DNA from: CAYURP01 sp964447175
GTDB lineage: Bacteria > Zixibacteria > MSB-5A5 > SM23-73-2
NCBI GenBank assembly: GCA_964447175.1
Contig: CAYURP010000006.1
Span: 1 to 64,000, forward strand
Direction: 5' to 3'
DNA: 64,000 bases
The notes under the pieces are model-generated. The model saw only the letters and a program-made list of their open reading frames with translations, was not told where the DNA came from and ran no database searches. A program made the position numbers and the translations under genes. Of this stretch, positions 48,648 through 57,602 are shown one piece after another; within the stretch, counting starts at the first letter, position 1; every line of letters starts with the position of its first letter.

Positions 48648-49856
48648 TTATTTTATTGTGTCCTGCAACACTGTTAGATAATTTGAGAGAAGGCGGGTGA
48701 TGAGGAAGTTTTTCCTGATATGCTCTTTTCCTTTTTTGCCCATCTTCTCCACCAGAGCAGGACTTTTCAGTATCTGGACTATTCGCTCGGCAAAGCCTTT
48801 AGTGTCTAATGGATCGAGCAAAAATCCGTTTTCGCCATCTATTATCTGAAGCGGTATTCCTCCGATATTGGATGCCACCACCGGCGTCTTCTTCCACAAA
48901 GCCTCTGCCACGGTCAGCCCGAAGCCCTCTCTTAATGACTTCTGAATTACGACTCTGGATACTCTCTGCAGGGTATTTACCAGGATGTTACTTTCGCTGG
49001 TGAGCAGAATCACGTCCCCGCTTTTTATGAAATTCTCTGCTTTGCGATGTGCTCTCTCATATATGGCCCAGCCTTCAGGATCATCTGCAGCCATGCTGCC
49101 ACAGAGTATCAGCCTGCAGTCGGTCCTTTTCCTTACCAGCTTAAAGACCTCCAATACCCCTGCAGGGTCCTTCCACCGATCAAACCTGGATACCTGGGTT
49201 ATCAGGGGTTTATCCGTGGGTACTCCGAATTTTTTCAACGTGTTGTTAATGTCCTTCTCGGATAGCTCCATATTTTTGTGGGAAAGGGGATCGATGGCTG
49301 GGTAAACTATTTTCTGTTCAACCGGCAGATTTTTCTGTCTGTAATTTTCGTTTGAAATTACCACCAGATCGTACCTGAGAATGAAATTTTTAAGAAATCC
49401 CCAGAGTTTGCCATTGGGATGGGACAGGTCCACGTGGCATCTCCAGATCCATGGCTGGCGCTTGGGGTAGAACTTTATCTGGGGCAGGGGCTGGGGATCG
49501 TGAATTATCACGCAGTCGTGATCTATGTGGGTGTATACTGAAAAATTTTCATTGGCTAAAAGATACAGTTTCTTCTTCATCTCGGTGAAGTTAATGGTTC
49601 CACCCTGAAGGGCATTGTGAAATTTTTTGGTTATCTGAAAGAAATCGGGATTGCCCTGCATTATTCTCCAGCCGGTATTGATGCCGATGTCGTTCATCAG
49701 GGGCACCAGGGAGTTTAGTATTTCCGCTACCCCGCCTCCCTGATAGGTAGAGTTGATGTGCAGGATATGATTGTGGTAAAGTTTTCTTGCCTTCTTGTGG
49801 ATGCAGGTTATAACCTTGTCGCCAACTATATTGTGATAATCTTCTAAGCTTCTCAT
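48648..49856 (-). CDS. treT: Trehalose glycosyltransferring synthase TreT-like GT4 glycosyltransferase
   Basis: The 402-residue protein is a GT-B enzyme. It shows 'HILHINSTYQGGGVAEILNSLVPLMNDIGINTGWRIMQGNPDFF' (nucleotide-sugar entry loop), 'RCHVDLSHPNGKLW', 'TQVSRFDRWKDPAGVLEVFKLV' and 'REGFGLTVAEALWKKTPVVASNIGGIPLQI', following TreT, which joins ADP/UDP-glucose to glucose to give trehalose. The gene lies four bases downstream of the trehalose-6-phosphate synthase/phosphatase fusion, which supports the trehalose call. A different alpha-glucosyl acceptor cannot be excluded. Confidence 0.85.
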   Translation of the reverse strand: MRSLEDYHNIVGDKVITCIHKKARKLYHNHILHINSTYQGGGVAEILNSLVPLMNDIGINTGWRIMQGNPDFFQITKKFHNALQGGTINFTEMKKKLYLLANENFSVYTHIDHDCVIIHDPQPLPQIKFYPKRQPWIWRCHVDLSHPNGKLWGFLKNFILRYDLVVISNENYRQKNLPVEQKIVYPAIDPLSHKNMELSEKDINNTLKKFGVPTDKPLITQVSRFDRWKDPAGVLEVFKLVRKRTDCRLILCGSMAADDPEGWAIYERAHRKAENFIKSGDVILLTSESNILVNTLQRVSRVVIQKSLREGFGLTVAEALWKKTPVVASNIGGIPLQIIDGENGFLLDPLDTKGFAERIVQILKSPALVEKMGKKGKEHIRKNFLITRLLSNYLTVLQDTIK

Positions 49857-49860
49857 AATC

Positions 49861-52044
49861 TCAGACTACCAAATCCTGTAATAATGATCTTACGTCTTTA
49901 ACCGAGTCAACGTTGAACTTGGCTCGCGAAGGAAGCGAGCCGACTTTTATAGAATACGCTGATTCGGGCAGAACGTGAAAAACGTCCTCATCGGTCCAAT
50001 CGTCTCCAATGGCTAAAATGAAGTCCCAGTTCTGTTTGGAGATCCATCTCAGCGCCACCTGACCTTTGTGTATTCCCACATTTTTGATCTCAATTACCTT
50101 GTTGCCTTCCAGAACTCCCAGATTGAGATTAGCCGTAAGGTGCAGAAGAGCATCCTTAAGCTCGTTTGCCCGGGCTGAAGCCAGCGCCGGATCGACCTTT
50201 CTATAATGCCAGACCAGCGAGAAATCCTTCTCCTCTATAAAGGAGCCCGGGGTCCGGTCCCCATATCGCTCGAGAATGGGTTTTATCTCCTCTTTCCAGT
50301 CACTCACCATGGGCTCAACGGTCTCCCAATCCTTTTCTTTTTCCTTGATCCAGGCTCCGTGTTCAGCAATTAATTCCGCATCCAGGCCTTCAAACCATTT
50401 CCCCAGAGATTCCTTGTTTCTGCCACTTACGATCACCACCTCATTTTTTTTGTCCCGAGTCAGAGCCTTCAAAAGGACCGCGAGCTCCTTATCCGGTTTT
50501 GCCATCTCCGGTTTTTCGGCAAAAGGCGAAAGGGTGCCATCGTAATCCAGGAGGAAAAGATGCTTTTTACTTTTATGGAAATCGTCGATTAGCTTCCTTT
50601 TGATCTTATAGGTAAGTTTTTTTGCGGAGAGTTCCTGCTGTAGCTTTTTGGTCCGGAACAGGGTCTCAACAAAATCATCGGCCCACCTCTCCACGTTATA
50701 ACGCTGAATTCTTTTTTGCATAACTCGGTTTCGCTCCTGCTGCTCCTCATCTGACATAGTCAGTGCCTCTTTCAAAGCTTTAGCGATCTCCTCCCTGTTG
50801 TTGGGATTTACAATGGTTGCCTCGCCTAACTCCTTGGCAGCTCCAGCCATCTCGCTGAGAATCAGGACACCTTTGCCGTCAGTTTTGGAGGCAATGAACT
50901 CCTTGGCTATTAAGTTCATTCCGTCCTTAAGGGGAGTAATCAACCCCACGTCAGCCACATTATACAAAGCCACCAGGGTGGAAAAAGGCAAAAACTGGTA
51001 AAGATACCAAACCGGCATCCAGCCGATTCTTCCGTGTTTGCCATTGATTTTGCCTACCAGCTCATCCATCTGTTTCTTCAACAGCCGGTAGTGTTCCACC
51101 TTTGCCCGGGATGGAACTGCTACATTAATCAGAGTTACCTTTTCCTTATATTTTGGATTTTTGTCCAGAAAATAATCAAATGCCTCCAGTCGATGGATAA
51201 TGCCCTTGGTGTAATCCAAACGGTCTATTGATAAAATCACCTTACGATGTCCTACTCTTTTACGAATCCTCTGAATTTCCTTCTGCACTTTGGCATCCTC
51301 CACGGCACTTGCGAATCTATCGTAGTCAACTCCCATAGGAAAGGTATCCACGTTCACCAGACGATCACCTGCGGAGACTTGACCCACAGTGTGTTCGTAG
51401 CCCAACAGGCGGCGACAGCTGTCAAGGAAATTCCGAACGTAGTCGTAAGTGTGAAAACCCACCAGATCTGCCTCCAGAAGCCCTTCTAAGATTTCCCTTC
51501 TCCAGGGAAGGAGGTGAAATATCTCAAAAGGGGGAAAGGGGATATGCAGAAAAAAGCCTATCTGGGCATTCGGAAGTTTTTTTCTTATCATTTTAGGAAG
51601 GAGCATCAGCTGGTAATCATGGATCCAGATGTTGTCATGCGTTCTGGCGATATTTGTGATTTGATCGCAGAAAGTTTCATTCACCCGTTTGTAGGATTCC
51701 CATAAGCTCTTATCATAAAGAGCATACTGGGTGAAACAGTGGAACAGGGGCCAGATGGTTTTGTTGCAAAAGCCGTGATAGTACATCTCCACGTCCCTTT
51801 TGGGCAAAAACACGGGATGACTTTTGTAATCGGAGATCAGTTTGGCTTCCACATCCCTTTTCTCTTCCATATCCATTTCATCCGAGGGAATTCCACACCA
51901 CCCGATCCACAGGCTGTCATACGATTTATAGAAAGAACCCAATCCCGTAGCCAGACCACCGGCACTATGGCGAAAGCGCAGATTTCCCCTCCTTTTCTCA
52001 ATAGTAATCGGCAATCTATTGGAAACGATTAATAACCTGTGCAT
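49861..52044 (-). CDS. Fused trehalose-6-phosphate synthase/phosphatase (OtsA-OtsB)
   Basis: I choose ATG 52044 (MHRLLIVSNRLPITIEKRRG), with AAGGAGG upstream, rather than the GTG at 52056. The 727-residue protein has a GT20 synthase domain (about 1-475: 'VSNRLPITIE', 'SAGGLATGL', 'GWCGIPSDE', 'IWIHDYQLMLLPKMIR', 'LSIDRLDYTKGI', 'ALYNVADVGLITPLKDGMNLIAKEF') and a HAD phosphatase domain (about 490-727: 'FLLDYDGTLSPFAE', 'IVSGRNKESL', 'AEHGAW', 'GDDWTDEDVF'). It makes trehalose-6-phosphate from UDP-glucose and glucose-6-phosphate and then removes the phosphate. TreT is four bases downstream, so the operon holds two independent trehalose routes. Confidence 0.95.
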   Translation of the reverse strand: MHRLLIVSNRLPITIEKRRGNLRFRHSAGGLATGLGSFYKSYDSLWIGWCGIPSDEMDMEEKRDVEAKLISDYKSHPVFLPKRDVEMYYHGFCNKTIWPLFHCFTQYALYDKSLWESYKRVNETFCDQITNIARTHDNIWIHDYQLMLLPKMIRKKLPNAQIGFFLHIPFPPFEIFHLLPWRREILEGLLEADLVGFHTYDYVRNFLDSCRRLLGYEHTVGQVSAGDRLVNVDTFPMGVDYDRFASAVEDAKVQKEIQRIRKRVGHRKVILSIDRLDYTKGIIHRLEAFDYFLDKNPKYKEKVTLINVAVPSRAKVEHYRLLKKQMDELVGKINGKHGRIGWMPVWYLYQFLPFSTLVALYNVADVGLITPLKDGMNLIAKEFIASKTDGKGVLILSEMAGAAKELGEATIVNPNNREEIAKALKEALTMSDEEQQERNRVMQKRIQRYNVERWADDFVETLFRTKKLQQELSAKKLTYKIKRKLIDDFHKSKKHLFLLDYDGTLSPFAEKPEMAKPDKELAVLLKALTRDKKNEVVIVSGRNKESLGKWFEGLDAELIAEHGAWIKEKEKDWETVEPMVSDWKEEIKPILERYGDRTPGSFIEEKDFSLVWHYRKVDPALASARANELKDALLHLTANLNLGVLEGNKVIEIKNVGIHKGQVALRWISKQNWDFILAIGDDWTDEDVFHVLPESAYSIKVGSLPSRAKFNVDSVKDVRSLLQDLVV

Positions 52045-52211
52045 GATGCCTAACACCTCCTTGAGTTTTAGCTCTTTACCTGTCCTAAAATATGAGCATC
52101 ATCCAATCCAGACTTTTCTATCCCTTTTTAAGGGAAATAATCGAAGTGTCTTAAGCTTCCTTGCCCAGAACACCCCTGAGTCATCCTTATTCTTCGCCTC
52201 TCTTTTTAAAC

Positions 52212-52240
52212 AATCTATGAAATGTCTATTTGAAAGTCAA
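52212..52240 (-). promoter_or_regulatory. Predicted promoter of the otsAB-treT operon
   Basis: Minus-strand TTGACT (52240-52235), 17 bp, TAGATT (52217-52212), about 165 bp upstream of ATG 52044. It lies back to back with the protease promoter at 52251-52279; the two -35 boxes are 10 bp apart. Confidence 0.6.
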
Positions 52241-52250
52241 GAGATTTCCC

Positions 52251-52279
52251 TTGACAAAATACAAGAAGTTGGTTAATTT
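52251..52279 (+). promoter_or_regulatory. Predicted promoter of the S8 protease gene
   Basis: Plus-strand TTGACA (52251-52256), 17 bp, TAATTT (52274-52279), giving a leader of about 235 nt before ATG 52521. The leader contains three purine-rich AGGAGG-like words (about 52388, 52447 and 52510), of which only the last (GGGAGG) serves the ATG. No ORF longer than a few codons was assigned in the leader. Confidence 0.6.
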
Positions 52280-52520
52280 ATTCTGAAAACTAAGAATAAA
52301 TTGACAACTTGGTTTGACTTCAACGGGGTGAGGTGGTGTAAAGCCTCAAAGTTCATTGCTATTAAACGTAGGTCCTAAATTGCTGAAAGGAGGTGGGGAA
52401 AAGCAAAAACAAACCTATTTTTTGTGTTTTAATCCATAGTTAAAAAGGAGGTGATGATTAATAATAAGATATTTTGTATGTGTTAACCCAGGTCATTAAC
52501 TAAATACAGGGAGGTTTAAG

Positions 52521-54719
52521 ATGAAACGGGCGTTAGTAATTTTTTTGATCCTTCTTTTCGTCCTATCCCTTAATGCCTTAGCCCAGCGGGGCGTGCGGGT
52601 CCCCATGAAAAAAATCCCGCTTGATGCAAAACTCCAATACGTTCCCAACCAGATTGTGGTAAATTTCAAGAAGTTACCTGAGGAGATCAGTGTCAGGGCT
52701 ACCAAAGAGGGAATAACCACTAATCTCAAAAGCGTCAATCTCCTGTGCGCTGATAACAAGGTCTATGGGATGGTTCGTGAGTTTCCGGATTACAACCCGG
52801 GAAATCCCGGTTTGGAATCTATTAATTCGACAAATGACATAAAATCAAGCAACAATGCTCCCGACCTTTCCAGATACTACGTGGTTACCTTCGATAAAAC
52901 CATGGATCTCAAGGAGGTAATGGAGAAATTCGCCAACGACCCCAATGTGGAAAACGTGGAGCCTATTGGAATTCACCCTCTCTATCGAATTCCGGATGAT
53001 ACCTATTTCGACGATCCTCCACCAACTTTTCCCTATTACCAGTGGAACCTTAGACATAGTGGAGATCATGACGTGGATGCGGATTTAGCCTGGGATGTGG
53101 AGACCGGCGATCCGTCCGTTTTAATTGGAATACTTGACAGCGGGGTAAGGTATGTTCACAAGGATCTGGGTGGGTATCTGGCACCATCCGATGTGACCCA
53201 GGGCAATGTCTGGATAAACTGGGCTGAATATCCACCTGATGGAGATGACGATGACGGAAACAGCTACATTGATGACTGGATCGGCTGGGACTGGGTGAAT
53301 AACGCATCCCCTTGCTGGAGTGGTGAGGACTGCACCAAGGAGGATAATGATCCTGCTGATTTTAATGGACACGGGACTCACTGTGGCGGAATAGCCGCAG
53401 CTATTACTAATAATACAAGAGGGGTGGCAGGAATGGCTGGTGGATGGAATGAGACCCAGAACGAGCCAGCCAATGGTGTCAAGATAATGGCTTTGAGGGT
53501 TGGCTGGTCTGGACCCTATGGAGGTTATGAGGTGGGGTATGTGCGAATGGACTTCTGCGCCCAGGCTATGTACTATGCAGCTAACAAGGGTGCAACCGCA
53601 ATAAACTGCAGTTGGGGATCATCAGCTTCCGGTGGTCTGCCCGCTGCTGCTGACTATGCTACTACAATGGGAGTCCTGATTATAGCCGCTGCCGGAAACG
53701 AGGGAAGCCAGTATCCGGATTATCTCCAGGGGAGATCCGATGTTATGGCTGTGGCTGCCACAGATTCCTTTGACCGAAGGTCAATCTGGCCCGGTGGCCA
53801 GTCATCTAACTACGGCACCTGGGTGGACGTTGCTGCACCAGGCTCGGATATCATCAGCACCTACCACAACCATTACGATCCAGTCAATGACTATGTGGCA
53901 GTGATGGGCGGAACCTCCATGTCCTGTCCCCACGCAGTTGGCCTGGCTGGCTTGGTTAAATCCTTCAATCCTGCTCTGGATCGTCAGGAGATCTTCGATA
54001 TCATTGTCGAAACCACCGATACCATCGACCATCTGAATCCAGGTTATGAGGGGCTCTTAGGCTCAGGCAGAATCAACGCTTATGAGGCATTGAAAGTGGC
54101 AGACCCGGTTCCACCGGAAGTTACTGTAATCTGGCCCAATGGAGGCGAGGTATTGTTCATCGGACATACCTATACTATCCTATGGGAAGCTTCGGATAAC
54201 GTGGGAATAGCTGCCACTGATATCGACTATTCCACAGATGGGGGAAACACCTGGACCGATGTGGTTGAGCTGGAAGGCAATCCCCAGGAGTACGACTGGA
54301 CCGTTCCCGGGCCACCCACCTCTCAGGGCAGGATAAAGGTCACCTGCTTCGATTATGCCGCAAATGCTGCCTGGGATATGTCCGACTCCGATTTCTGCCC
54401 GCCCAGTCCCGGAAAGATCGCCATGGTGGGTTCTGTTCCTCAGCAATTCGCCCTTTCTCAGAATTATCCTAACCCATTCAACCCGGAAACCAACATCGAA
54501 TTCTCTCTGTCGGATGAAGCAAAGGTCAGCTTGACCATCTACAACGTAAAAGGACAGGTGGTCAATTCCCTGGTGAACGGAACAATGTTTGCCGGATCCT
54601 ACAAGGTTCACTGGGATGGAAAAGACAGGTCTGGAAACAGCGTTGCCAGCGGAGTCTACTTCTACAGACTGGTTGCCGGAGACAAAGTCACCACCAAGAA
54701 GATGGTAATGATAAAATAG
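52521..54719 (+). CDS. Secreted S8 (subtilisin-like) protease with T9SS-type C-terminal sorting domain
   Basis: The 732-residue protein has a signal peptide (about 1-22), a propeptide (about 28-160, with 'YVPNQIVVNFKKLP', 'YYVVTFDKTMDLKEVMEKFANDPNVENVEP') and a subtilase domain with catalytic Asp about 205 ('IGILDSGVRY'), His about 284 ('NGHGTHCGG') and Ser about 466 ('GGTSMSCPH'). An Ig-like region follows (about 535-630), then the 'FALSQNYPNPFNPETNIEFSL' domain ending 'SGVYFYRLVAGDKVTTKKMVMIK'. That C-terminal domain is used for type IX-type secretion and surface anchoring in FCB bacteria. It digests proteins outside the cell. The next gene also ends with this domain. Confidence 0.95.
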   Translation: MKRALVIFLILLFVLSLNALAQRGVRVPMKKIPLDAKLQYVPNQIVVNFKKLPEEISVRATKEGITTNLKSVNLLCADNKVYGMVREFPDYNPGNPGLESINSTNDIKSSNNAPDLSRYYVVTFDKTMDLKEVMEKFANDPNVENVEPIGIHPLYRIPDDTYFDDPPPTFPYYQWNLRHSGDHDVDADLAWDVETGDPSVLIGILDSGVRYVHKDLGGYLAPSDVTQGNVWINWAEYPPDGDDDDGNSYIDDWIGWDWVNNASPCWSGEDCTKEDNDPADFNGHGTHCGGIAAAITNNTRGVAGMAGGWNETQNEPANGVKIMALRVGWSGPYGGYEVGYVRMDFCAQAMYYAANKGATAINCSWGSSASGGLPAAADYATTMGVLIIAAAGNEGSQYPDYLQGRSDVMAVAATDSFDRRSIWPGGQSSNYGTWVDVAAPGSDIISTYHNHYDPVNDYVAVMGGTSMSCPHAVGLAGLVKSFNPALDRQEIFDIIVETTDTIDHLNPGYEGLLGSGRINAYEALKVADPVPPEVTVIWPNGGEVLFIGHTYTILWEASDNVGIAATDIDYSTDGGNTWTDVVELEGNPQEYDWTVPGPPTSQGRIKVTCFDYAANAAWDMSDSDFCPPSPGKIAMVGSVPQQFALSQNYPNPFNPETNIEFSLSDEAKVSLTIYNVKGQVVNSLVNGTMFAGSYKVHWDGKDRSGNSVASGVYFYRLVAGDKVTTKKMVMIK

Positions 54720-54743
54720 TCCTCAGGAACTGTCGATACCAAG

Positions 54744-54790
54744 AAACCGCTTACCCCCCCGCCACAGGCGGGGGAGAGGCGGTTTTTTTT
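54744..54790 (+). terminator. Strong Rho-independent terminator after the S8 protease
   Basis: AAACCGC...CCCCCCCGCC pairs with GGCGGGGG...GCGGTTT, with a small ACA loop and a short internal mismatch (TTA/AGA), then a run of eight T. The long GC stem and T run meet all criteria. It is followed at once by the promoter of the next gene. Confidence 0.9.
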
Positions 54791-54791
54791 C

Positions 54792-54820
54792 TTGACTTTA
54801 AAACAATATTTATTTAAATT
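54792..54820 (+). promoter_or_regulatory. Predicted promoter of the repeat protein gene
   Basis: TTGACT (54792-54797), 17 bp, TAAATT (54815-54820), starting two bases after the terminator T run. It gives a leader of about 55 nt to ATG 54882 and separates this gene from the protease. Confidence 0.65.
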
Positions 54821-54881
54821 GTCAAAAGAGGAGACATTCCGGCACATTCGGATCAGGGGCACAAATAGGGAGTTTGATAAT

Positions 54882-56468
54882 ATGAGTACTTTAGTCAAAA
54901 GATTTTGCTTGATGATGTTTGTTTTTATCCTCATTAATCCAAATCAGATAAAGGCTCAGCCTGACATACTTCAGCTGCACAGGATCTGGTCCAAGGATTT
55001 AGATCAGGATGTAACAGTTATGAAATTGGCAGATATAAACAGAGACGGAACCAACGAAATACTTTTAGGCTTATGGGATGGGGATTCCGGACATATAGAG
55101 GTTCTCAGCGGATCAGATGGCTTCCTTATTAAAACAGGCGAAAACATACATACCCGGGGAATAATTGATCTGGATGTAGGAGATATAGATGGGGATCTGG
55201 ATCTGGAAGTGTTAGTTGTAGGAGATAATCCAATATACTGGAGCTATTGGCACGGCTCTCAAATCTGCGTGTTTGACGCTCACCAATTATCCCTCCAGTG
55301 GCAAGGAGTGATAGAGTACCAGCGGGTTGAGTGCGTGAAGGCGAACGATATAGACAAAGATGACACGGCCGAGGTTTTCATCGGCTCTTACTACTGGACA
55401 AAAGATACTGCGTTTACTGGTCCAAAAGTCGCCTATGAGAAATATTATGAAGGTACTCTTTATAATTTTGATGGGGCCAAAAAGGGTCTGCTTACTAAAG
55501 ATAGATCTGCTGGCTGGAGAAGATTCCTGGCTGACGATATCGATAACGATTCATACACCGAGGTTGTGTGCGGGACTGGATTCGCAAAATGGTTGGAGTT
55601 CTGGTTAGGTCCGATATACTACTGGAGAGATGTATATCTCTGGGTAATAGAAGAAGATGGATCCCGTTATCATCTCTCCACCTTGTACTCAAGTTGTAAC
55701 TCATTTTATGACGATTATAACCCACCGCACGTGAAAAGTATGGCCATAGGTAATTGCGATTCAGATGAAAATAAAGAAATTGTATCCTATGTATATACTG
55801 GACGGAACTACTTATATAACCATCTCTGGGATTTCTATTACCCCGGACCTCCGGAGTACATTCTAACAGTAACTGATGCCTCCTCGGGAATTGTGGAGCA
55901 GAGCAAATCCTCTGTGCAGGGAATCACTGCTCTAATGCTCTTTGACATAGATGCTCAACCCCCTGATGAGATATTGATTGCTCATTCAAATGGAGTAATT
56001 GAGGCAATTAATGGTATTACCTTCGATACTGTGGCAATTAGTGAACCTTTGCCTCCCATTACTCGCTTCGCTTTTGGAGATGTAACTGAGGATGCAATGC
56101 CTGAGATCTGTATTAGTGACGGGGACAGTCTTTTCCTATACGGCTTCGGTCCTACTGATGTGGAGGAAGAAAATGAAGTCGAATTAGTTTCTGAATTTAC
56201 TCTGAATCAAAACTATCCCAATCCTTTTAACGCACAAACAACAATCAGGTATTATTTGCCACAAAGTTCAAATGTTAAGGTGAGCATTTACAACATAATG
56301 GGACAAAAGGTCATGGCTTTAGTTGACGGTTTTCAGACTATCGGTTTTCAGAATGTCACTTGGGATGGGACAGATAAGAATGGATCAGAGGTAGCCAGCG
56401 GAGTCTATTTCTATCAGATTAAAACAAATTATTTGCAAGAGACCAGGAAACTGGTTTTGTTGAAATAA
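54882..56468 (+). CDS. Secreted FG-GAP/VCBS-repeat protein with T9SS-type sorting domain
   Basis: I choose ATG 54882 (MSTLVKRFCLMMFVFILINPNQIKAQ), which gives a signal peptide and has GGGAG upstream; the longer ORF from 54792 starts inside the promoter. The 528-residue protein has seven Ca2+-binding-like repeats: 'LADINRDGTNEILLGL', 'VGDIDGDLDLEVLVVG', 'ANDIDKDDTAEVFIGS', 'ADDIDNDSYTEVVCGT', 'IGNCDSDENKEIVSYV', 'LFDIDAQPPDEILIAH' and 'FGDVTEDAMPEICISD', which suggests a seven-bladed propeller. The C-terminus has 'TLNQNYPNPFNAQTTIRYYL...SGVYFYQIKTN', the same sorting domain as the S8 protease. It is probably a surface-attached binding protein. Confidence 0.87.
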   Translation: MSTLVKRFCLMMFVFILINPNQIKAQPDILQLHRIWSKDLDQDVTVMKLADINRDGTNEILLGLWDGDSGHIEVLSGSDGFLIKTGENIHTRGIIDLDVGDIDGDLDLEVLVVGDNPIYWSYWHGSQICVFDAHQLSLQWQGVIEYQRVECVKANDIDKDDTAEVFIGSYYWTKDTAFTGPKVAYEKYYEGTLYNFDGAKKGLLTKDRSAGWRRFLADDIDNDSYTEVVCGTGFAKWLEFWLGPIYYWRDVYLWVIEEDGSRYHLSTLYSSCNSFYDDYNPPHVKSMAIGNCDSDENKEIVSYVYTGRNYLYNHLWDFYYPGPPEYILTVTDASSGIVEQSKSSVQGITALMLFDIDAQPPDEILIAHSNGVIEAINGITFDTVAISEPLPPITRFAFGDVTEDAMPEICISDGDSLFLYGFGPTDVEEENEVELVSEFTLNQNYPNPFNAQTTIRYYLPQSSNVKVSIYNIMGQKVMALVDGFQTIGFQNVTWDGTDKNGSEVASGVYFYQIKTNYLQETRKLVLLK

Positions 56469-56548
56469 CTAAACCATAACCAAGATTGCTTACCTGCCCC
56501 GGTTGCTACAAAAGTGGTGGGCGAATTTTTATCTTCATCACATTTTCT

Positions 56549-56578
56549 TTGAATAAAAAAGGGATTTGAGTGTATATT
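56549..56578 (+). promoter_or_regulatory. Predicted promoter of the sigma factor operon
   Basis: TTGAAT (56549-56554), 18 bp, TATATT (56573-56578), about 20 bp before the TTG start at 56599. Spacing is slightly long, so it may be weak or the operon may also use an ECF-type promoter of its own. Confidence 0.45.
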
Positions 56579-56598
56579 AGCTTGAAAAGGAGCGGTCT

Positions 56599-57147
56599 TT
56601 GGAAAACGATGACGAAAACCTGATCCTTCTTTCACAGAAGGGCAAAATCAGAGCTTTTGAGAAATTGGTTAACCGATACAAAAAAAACGCCTACTTTATC
56701 GCCTTAGGGCTGGTAGGCAACTCCGAGGATGCCTTTGACCTCTCACAGGATGCTTTTGTTCGGGTCTATAAATCCCTCAACAAGTACAATGGTACAAGCA
56801 AGTTCTTCCCCTGGTTTTACACCATCCTGACCAACCTGTGTAAAAATCATCTCAAAAAACAGGATGTCCGAAAAAAATATCTGTCAAACGAGATTGCTAA
56901 AGAAAAATTTTCTCGAGAGCATGAATCTGAGAGTGAATCGGAAAGAGAGAGTTTAAAGCAAAAGCTATTGGATGAGATAGAAAAACTCCCCTACAAGTTT
57001 AAAGAGATAATAGTTTTAAAACATTTCCGGGGCTTTTCTTATCGGGAGATATCTGAGACTTTAGGAATACCTGTGGGAAGCGTGATGTCCCGGCTTTATT
57101 ATGCCAGAAAAAAACTTAAAGAGAATCTGAAACATTTGAAGGGGTGA
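56599..57147 (+). CDS. ECF-type RNA polymerase sigma factor
   Basis: The 182-residue protein starts at TTG 56599 with AAAGGAG at good distance. Region 2 is seen in 'AFEKLVNRYKKNAYFIALGLVGNSEDAFDLSQDAFVRVYKSLNKY' and 'KFFPWFYTILTNLCKNHLKK', and region 4 in 'LPYKFKEIIVLKHFRGFSYREISETLGIPVGSVMSRLYYARKKLKENL'. This is the two-domain extracytoplasmic-function sigma layout. The next gene is its zinc-finger anti-sigma factor, so both would answer an envelope or redox signal. The target promoter is unknown. Confidence 0.93.
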   Translation: MENDDENLILLSQKGKIRAFEKLVNRYKKNAYFIALGLVGNSEDAFDLSQDAFVRVYKSLNKYNGTSKFFPWFYTILTNLCKNHLKKQDVRKKYLSNEIAKEKFSREHESESESERESLKQKLLDEIEKLPYKFKEIIVLKHFRGFSYREISETLGIPVGSVMSRLYYARKKLKENLKHLKG

Positions 57148-57155
57148 GGAGTCTT

Positions 57156-57602
57156 ATGAATTGTGAAGATATTCAGAAATTGATGATGGCTTACTTAGAT
57201 GAAGAGATTTCGGAAAATGAAAAGGATCTGGTGGAAAAGCATCTGGCTGAATGCGAAAAATGCAGAGCTGAATTTGACTCCTTCACCCAGTTGAAGGAGG
57301 TGACCGATAAAGTGAAATTGGCTGATCTAAAGGAGGATATCTGGGCTGGTTACTGGAAGGGAGTGTACAAAAGAATCGAGCGAGGGGCGGGTTGGTTTTT
57401 CCTTTCCATAGGCGCCATTATTCTTTTGGCATTAGGGGTCTTTCAATTCTTCAAGAATCTATTTCTTGACCCCGGCGTATCGTTTATAGTTAAAATCGGA
57501 ATCTGCTTTTTAGCTTTTGGGATTATAGTGCTTTTGGTTTCCATAATTAGAGAAAGAGTCTTTGCATTCAAAAAAGAAAGGTACAGGGAGATAGAAAAAT
57601 GA
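57156..57602 (+). CDS. Zinc-finger anti-sigma factor with C-terminal membrane segments
   Basis: I choose ATG 57156 (MNCEDIQKLMMAYLDEEISENEKDLVEKHLAECEKCRAEF), with GAGGAG upstream; the frame from 57144 starts inside the sigma gene. The N-terminal His-x3-Cys-x2-Cys motif (HLAECEKC) is the ZAS anti-sigma zinc finger. The 148-residue protein then has two hydrophobic stretches ('GWFFLSIGAIILLALGVFQFF' and 'FIVKIGICFLAFGIIVLLVSII'). It would hold the ECF sigma factor at the membrane until a signal releases it. The spacing of eight bases to the sigma gene supports the pair. Confidence 0.85.
   Translation: MNCEDIQKLMMAYLDEEISENEKDLVEKHLAECEKCRAEFDSFTQLKEVTDKVKLADLKEDIWAGYWKGVYKRIERGAGWFFLSIGAIILLALGVFQFFKNLFLDPGVSFIVKIGICFLAFGIIVLLVSIIRERVFAFKKERYREIEK

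Noticed and set aside
54792..54881. Longer N-terminus for the VCBS-repeat protein
   Set aside because: It would start inside the TTGACT promoter and place 30 polar residues before the signal peptide.
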